This document shows positions 59,852-64,000 of a stretch of 64,000 nt of DNA, in pieces. Position numbers and translations under genes: made by a program. Under the pieces are notes generated by a model. It searched no databases and was not told the origin of the DNA. It saw nothing but the letters and a program-made list of their open reading frames with translations. Source of the DNA: Callorhinus ursinus (taxonomy: Eukaryota > Chordata > Mammalia > Carnivora > Otariidae); contig NW_020312968.1 of assembly GCF_003265705.1 (NCBI RefSeq), positions 9,266,593 through 9,330,592 of the forward strand. Direction: 5' to 3'. Numbering within the stretch: position 1 is the first letter of the stretch; each line of letters opens with the position of its first letter.

Positions 59852-59939
59852 TTCACGTTGAATTTGAAGAGTAGGAAACCACAAGTCTTAATTGTCTTCT
59901 TACACTTCATTTTTTATCTATTTATTTAAATAATAGCAT

Positions 59940-60145
59940 AGTTGTAAAAATTTGGATTTGGAATCTGGACAGTCCTGGATTTGAATCTTGGCTTGTTGAT
60001 TAGTAACTGGTAAACTTAGACAAGACTCTTTCTTCATCTTTAAAATGGGTTAAAATTCCTACTTTATAAGATTGTGAAATAAATGAAACACAGAGCACTG
60101 CATACAACACTCAATAGACAGTAGCAATTTTTGTAGCTGTTTTTA
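59940..60145 (+). repeat. MIR fragment
   Basis: AATCTGGACAGTCCTGGATTTG, TTGATTAGTAACTGGTAAAC, CTTTCTTCATCTTTAAAATGGG, AGATTGTGAAATAAATGAAA and ACACTCAATAGACAGTAGC are MIR landmarks in plus order. Confidence 0.8.
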
Positions 60146-60344
60146 AAATAAGGCCAGTAATATTTCAACGATACGTGAAGTTAGTACTCTTTAAAATCAA
60201 GAAAGCCTATGAGGTTCCTGAAATATCTTAACTTAATCACCAGCAGAGTTTTAATTATCAATATGTAAGGGCCAGTTCCTTTAGATATTTTGCTCACTTT
60301 ACTTTTTAGTCATTCTGGAAAGAATTCCAGTTTGAAGGAGAAAA

Positions 60345-60548
60345 AAAATTATTTTTAAAGATTTTATTTATCTGAGAGAGAGAACACGAGCAAGGGGAGG
60401 GGCGGAGGGAGGAGAGAGAGAAATCTCAAGGAGACTGTGCACTGAGCACAGAACCCGACTCAAGGCTCTATCTCATGATCCTGAGATCATGACATGAACC
60501 AAAATCAAGAGTGGGGATGCTTAACTGACTGAGCCACCCAGGCACCCC
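60345..60548 (-). mobile_element. Can-SINE, antisense to PTAR1
   Basis: AAAGATTTTATTTATCTGAG tail, purine-rich middle, CTCATGATCCTGAGATCATG and head complement ACTGAGCCACCCAGGCACCC. Somewhat diverged; no clean target duplication was found. Confidence 0.92.
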
Positions 60549-61286
60549 CAAAATAACTATTAGACTAAGAAGATTTGTATCATTTCCTGAATCGTTGGGC
60601 TGTGTTTTCTGTGTGGTCACTCCGCATTACAGGGTTCAGTTTAGCATTTGGGGACCATTCTTCCCTCCCAAAAGGGAAACTGGGTGATGCTACTTTTGAA
60701 AATAATATGTGGGCCTACTCTAATTGATGATGTTTCTGAAATTGCAGACAAGAAAAGCTGTCTAAATATGAGGAACAAAGTCTCAGTGTTATATGAACTT
60801 TTCAACTTCATTTGGAAGTCAGTGGATCCCCATTGTGAAGTGAAGCACGCAGAAAGCTGTTCCATGCTATGTACGATCTTTTTAAGTAAATGTGTTGGTT
60901 CATTCCATTTTGCTGTTTTTTTGGAACAGCCTTCAAAAGTAACCTAAACAGTGAGCTTTGTGTTATCTGAGAATATTAGAACTTTTTCACCATCCCAAAC
61001 CTTTCATGTCTTTAGCAGTCCTATGACATTGGTAATGCAGGTAGTTATTTGAGTGTCCTTGTTAAATATCAGGGATCTAAATTGGCAGAAACCTAAAAAT
61101 ATAAAAGACTGTAATTTGATGGTAGCAAAAGAATCAGAAATTTCTCTTGTAACATTATTTCACAAGGAAATAACTGGAGATATATTTGGTATTTATAGCA
61201 CATTTCTTGCAGCCATTAAAAATATAAAAATTATTAACATAGGAAGATGTTTAATATGAATTGTTAAGTTTTAAAAAAGGACTGTA

Positions 61287-61668
61287 GGATTGTAGCAACG
61301 TGGATGGAACTAGAGTATATTATGCTAAGTGAAATAAGTCGGAGAAAGACAAATAAGATTTCACTCGTGGAATTTAAGAAACAAAACAGATGAACATTGG
61401 GGAAGGGAAAGAAAAATAAAATAAGCTAAAAACAGAGGGAGGCAAACCATAAGTGACTCTTAAATGTAGAGAACAAACTGAGGGCTGCTGGAGGGGAGGT
61501 GGGTGGGAGGATGGGCTAAATGGGGGATGGGCATTAAGGGGGGCACTTGATGTAATGAGCACTGGGTGTTCCGTATAACGGAAGTGATGAATCACTAAAT
61601 TCTACTGAAACCAATATGACACTGTATGTTAACTAACTGGAATTTAAATAAAAATAAATAAGTAAAAA
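61287..61668 (+). mobile_element. L1 3'-end insertion
   Basis: The end of L1 ORF2 (AACGTGGATGGAACTAGAG, TATGCTAAGTGAAATAAGTC) and a carnivore 3' UTR (GGCAAACCATAAGTGACTCT, GAGCACTGGGTGTTCCGTAT, GTTAACTAACTGGAATTTAA) with an A-rich tail. Flanks share imperfect AAGGACTGTAGGAT / AAAGATTGTAGGAC. Confidence 0.9.
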
Positions 61669-61934
61669 GAAAAGATTGTAGGACAGCACATCCACTATAA
61701 TTCCACTTTGGTAAAACTTAGAAAAAAAAGGAGGCATAACCAAACATGCGTGTAGAAGGATGACAAAAAGACTTTTAGTTTGTTCCTCCGCGCCCCCCCC
61801 AAGTTTCCTAACTTTTCTTGCATATAAAATTAGAATTTAAATAGCCAGAAATCTAAAAGGAATTAATTTAAATCCTGCTTGCTTTCACTGATGTTTTTAT
61901 CTTTAGTGTCACGGGTTTTGGGCTATTAAGAGAT

Positions 61935-62075
61935 CCAGATTTTTAACTTAGCATTAGCAGTGTGACCTTGGGTAACCATCTTAACCTCAGTGGACCTCAG
62001 TTTCCTTGTCTGATAAAATGAGATACTGGGGGAATGAGGTCCCTTCCAATTTTAAAATGATTCTAGAATCCTATT
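61935..62075 (+). repeat. MIR fragment
   Basis: GCAGTGTGACCTTGGGTAAC, CTCAGTGGACCTCAGTTTCC, TTGTCTGATAAAATGAGATA and GAGGTCCCTTCCAATTTTAAAATGATT are a well-preserved MIR core in plus orientation. Confidence 0.85.
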
Positions 62076-62394
62076 CTAAATTGTCTGAAAAAAAGTGGAC
62101 TATGACCTGAGGGACTCAGCATGGAAGTCTGAAGTCAAACACACTGTTACTTGCAAGCTTATTGACCTACCTATCTTTATCAAGTACAGATTATATTTTT
62201 AGGAAGCAGCAAAGCACTGTATTTTAGGGTCAGATCACTTGACAAAGGCTTAACGTTTTTCCTTCACCTTCCCATCTGTTAATCAAGTAACTTTTCTGGT
62301 TGGCCTCAGGCTCTTAAATGAATTAAAGATAATACACTTCATCTTTGCCTGTCACTTCGGAGCTTATCCCATTGTTTACGTTGTAATATTTGCT

Positions 62395-62530
62395 CTTCCT
62401 AAGAGGCATTATTATGTATTTCAGATAAGGATACCGATGACAAGTGACTTGCCCCATTCCCATTTGACTGTCAGTGGTAGAACAGAGGCTAGCTAGAACC
62501 CTGGACCTTGGAAGATGGAGCACTTTTGTA
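62395..62530 (-). repeat. MIR/L2-like fragment
   Basis: CAAGTGACTTGCCCCATTCC, TGGTAGAACAGAGGCTAG and CTAGAACCCTGGACC read as a minus-oriented MIR-type core. Confidence 0.6.
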
Positions 62531-62649
62531 TACATCCTACTACCTCTCTTTTAATGTTTTGTTTTCCCTAGTGCTTTACATTCCCTGATATGGCCACTTC
62601 CCTGAGAATAACTGCCAGGTTTCTCAGAATTTGAAAGCTGTAGGAGACC

Positions 62650-62800
62650 CTAGCAGTCCATTTCCCTTATTTAGAGATGGAATGCAACTCTGCCATTTTA
62701 CAAATGAGGAAATTAAGGTCTGTAGAGGCCAAATGATATTTAAGGCCAATATATATAAAATACTGACAGAGCTAGGACTTGGACCCAATGCATTAGAAGG
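62650..62800 (-). repeat. MIR fragment
   Basis: CATTTTACAAATGAGGAAAT, TAAGGTCTGTAGAGGCC and ACAGAGCTAGGACTTGGACC follow MIR complement order. Confidence 0.75.
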
Positions 62801-64000
62801 AAGTCAGAGATGATGTTCTTTTGGAGAATCAAGAAGTGATATTCTTTGAAAACGATTTATTTGAATATTCTCGCTGAAGTGCATGATAATCAGCCTTTCA
62901 GAGCAGTTATTGAGCATCTGCTGTATCAAGGCATTCTTGTTTTTTTAAAATTAGTTCTCGGAAGAATGGTACCCAACTAAAGAAGTGTGTTTTTTATTCG
63001 TGCAGATGGCTCTGTCCTTTCATTTAGGTACTGAATTATTAATTGGGCATTTTATTTTTGGCGTAAATAATGAGCAAGGCAGATTTTTACATTGTGAATT
63101 TAAGTAACTCTGCCTCCTTCCCTGCAAATGGACTGTACCCAAAGGTAGGATCTTTTATTCTTGTTTATTCTTGTTACTCTAGCATTCATATTGTTGACTT
63201 AGGCAGTTCTTTGAAGTGTTGTAAGTGGTTATTAGGTCTCAGACAACAGACTTTCTTAAATAATTACACTGAGTTTTTTATTGTAATTCTAGTTTAATTT
63301 TTAAATGTTCTATTTTATATAATAATACCTGAATACCAGAAAATACCAGAGATACAGACTTATGTTAGGGATAGCTCTGGATGTGGCTAGGTGTCCTAAT
63401 GGTGAATTAGGTAGATGTCACATTAACCAAATACAAATGCAAAAACTTTTTGAAATACTGGACGTTGAACTCAGATGTGCTCTCAGCATTGCTTCATGCT
63501 TCCTACAAAACTTTGTACTACTGGAATGGCAAAGTGTTAACATTTTATTATAGATATTGATACAATTTTCATCAAAACCAGCAGCACTTCGAAGTCTGAG
63601 ACCACCTTGTTTTATTCATTTTTGCATTTTCAGGACCTAACATAGTACCCAGTACATTTTGGTACTCAGAAAATGTTTAGATAGTACTGGTGTGGTATAT
63701 CAGAACACCTCTGAATCAGTTGAGCCAGTTGTAAGGACAGAAAGCCTTAGGTCTTAAAATCTACTTCAAGTGAAATCAGCTTGAAAGAATGGTTAGTGAC
63801 TTAACCACTAGAGTACCCTTGTTTATTGATGGATCCCTGTGTCATTAATGAAGTGATCAGTAGAAAGTAGGTTACCTCTGAACTATCTAGTGTAGAGTTT
63901 CCAGGAGAGATTCTATTTTAGTTCCACAGCCTCCCACCAATTTGTGATGGTGGCCTAACAAATAAAGAGAGCTTTTCTTATAACCTGTAATTGTTCCTGT

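Larger units (their letters stand above)
55453..64000 (+). other. PTAR1: PTAR1 intron 1 (partial)
   Basis: From the GTGAGT donor to the end of the window no exon encoding the next PTAR1 residues (Asp-Glu-Ile-Gly-Leu type) was found, so the rest is read as first intron. It starts in the CpG island and holds the Can-SINEs, MER5A, 7SK retrocopy, L1 end and MIRs listed separately. 55700-57000, 57220-58420 and 62810-64000 show no recognisable element or exon. Confidence 0.8.

Noticed and set aside
60648..60947. PTAR1 exon 2 or another coding exon (99-codon frame)
   Set aside because: The peptide does not resemble the expected PTAR1 continuation and has no acceptor followed by the split Ile codon.

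Overview
This window is nuclear DNA from a carnivoran mammal. Sixteen copies of the tRNA-Lys-derived Can-SINE are present, many with target-site duplications (TSDs) I could match base by base, together with carnivore-type LINE-1 3' ends. The canid-specific SINEC_Cf type is absent, so a non-canid caniform (bear, seal, mustelid or raccoon-like) is the best guess; this is inference. MIR, L2, MER5A, Tigger and old L1 relics confirm a placental mammal. No bacterial, phage or CRISPR content is present.

Only two protein-coding exons are supported, and both are first exons of genes facing away from each other. On the minus strand, 7849-8003 is coding exon 1 of CFAP95 (C9orf135), an axonemal microtubule protein; the rest of that gene lies to the left, beyond base 1, so 1-7842 is its first intron. 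On the plus strand, 55367-55452 is coding exon 1 of PTAR1, the alpha subunit of geranylgeranyltransferase III, inside a strong CpG island; 55459 onward to 64000 lies in its first intron. This matches the CFAP95/PTAR1 head-to-head neighbourhood of human chromosome 9q21. The two starts are about 47 kb apart.

Layout. 1-7842: CFAP95 intron 1, with a Can-SINE, a Tigger relic, a MIR and a 250-bp pyrimidine tract next to the exon. 7843-8360: CFAP95 exon 1 and a GC-box promoter with two opposed ZNF143/THAP11-type motifs and a possible splice donor for a divergent transcript. 8361-54900: intergenic. It holds a Tigger DNA transposon with both ends intact (12839-15098), a MaLR-like LTR, a 4.2-kb 5'-truncated L1 (19266-23460), two probable class I ERV LTR relics, a 3-copy minisatellite, and a nest at 36.4-45.8 kb. 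In that nest an old L1 was hit by a Can-SINE, which was then hit twice at the same site by L1s. One of these is about 6.4 kb long and carries an apparent 3' transduction containing an MIR. 54900-55700: PTAR1 CpG-island promoter with a (CGG)8 run and an ETS site. 55453-64000: PTAR1 intron 1, with three Can-SINEs, a MER5A, a 7SK RNA retrocopy, an L1 3' end and several MIRs.

No wholly new molecular system is evident. The most rewarding items are the L1 3' transduction, the double use of one L1 target site, the tandem units in the L1 5' UTR and the opposed-motif CFAP95 promoter. Coordinates of ancient repeats are approximate, because they rest on family consensus sequences remembered by eye rather than on an alignment.
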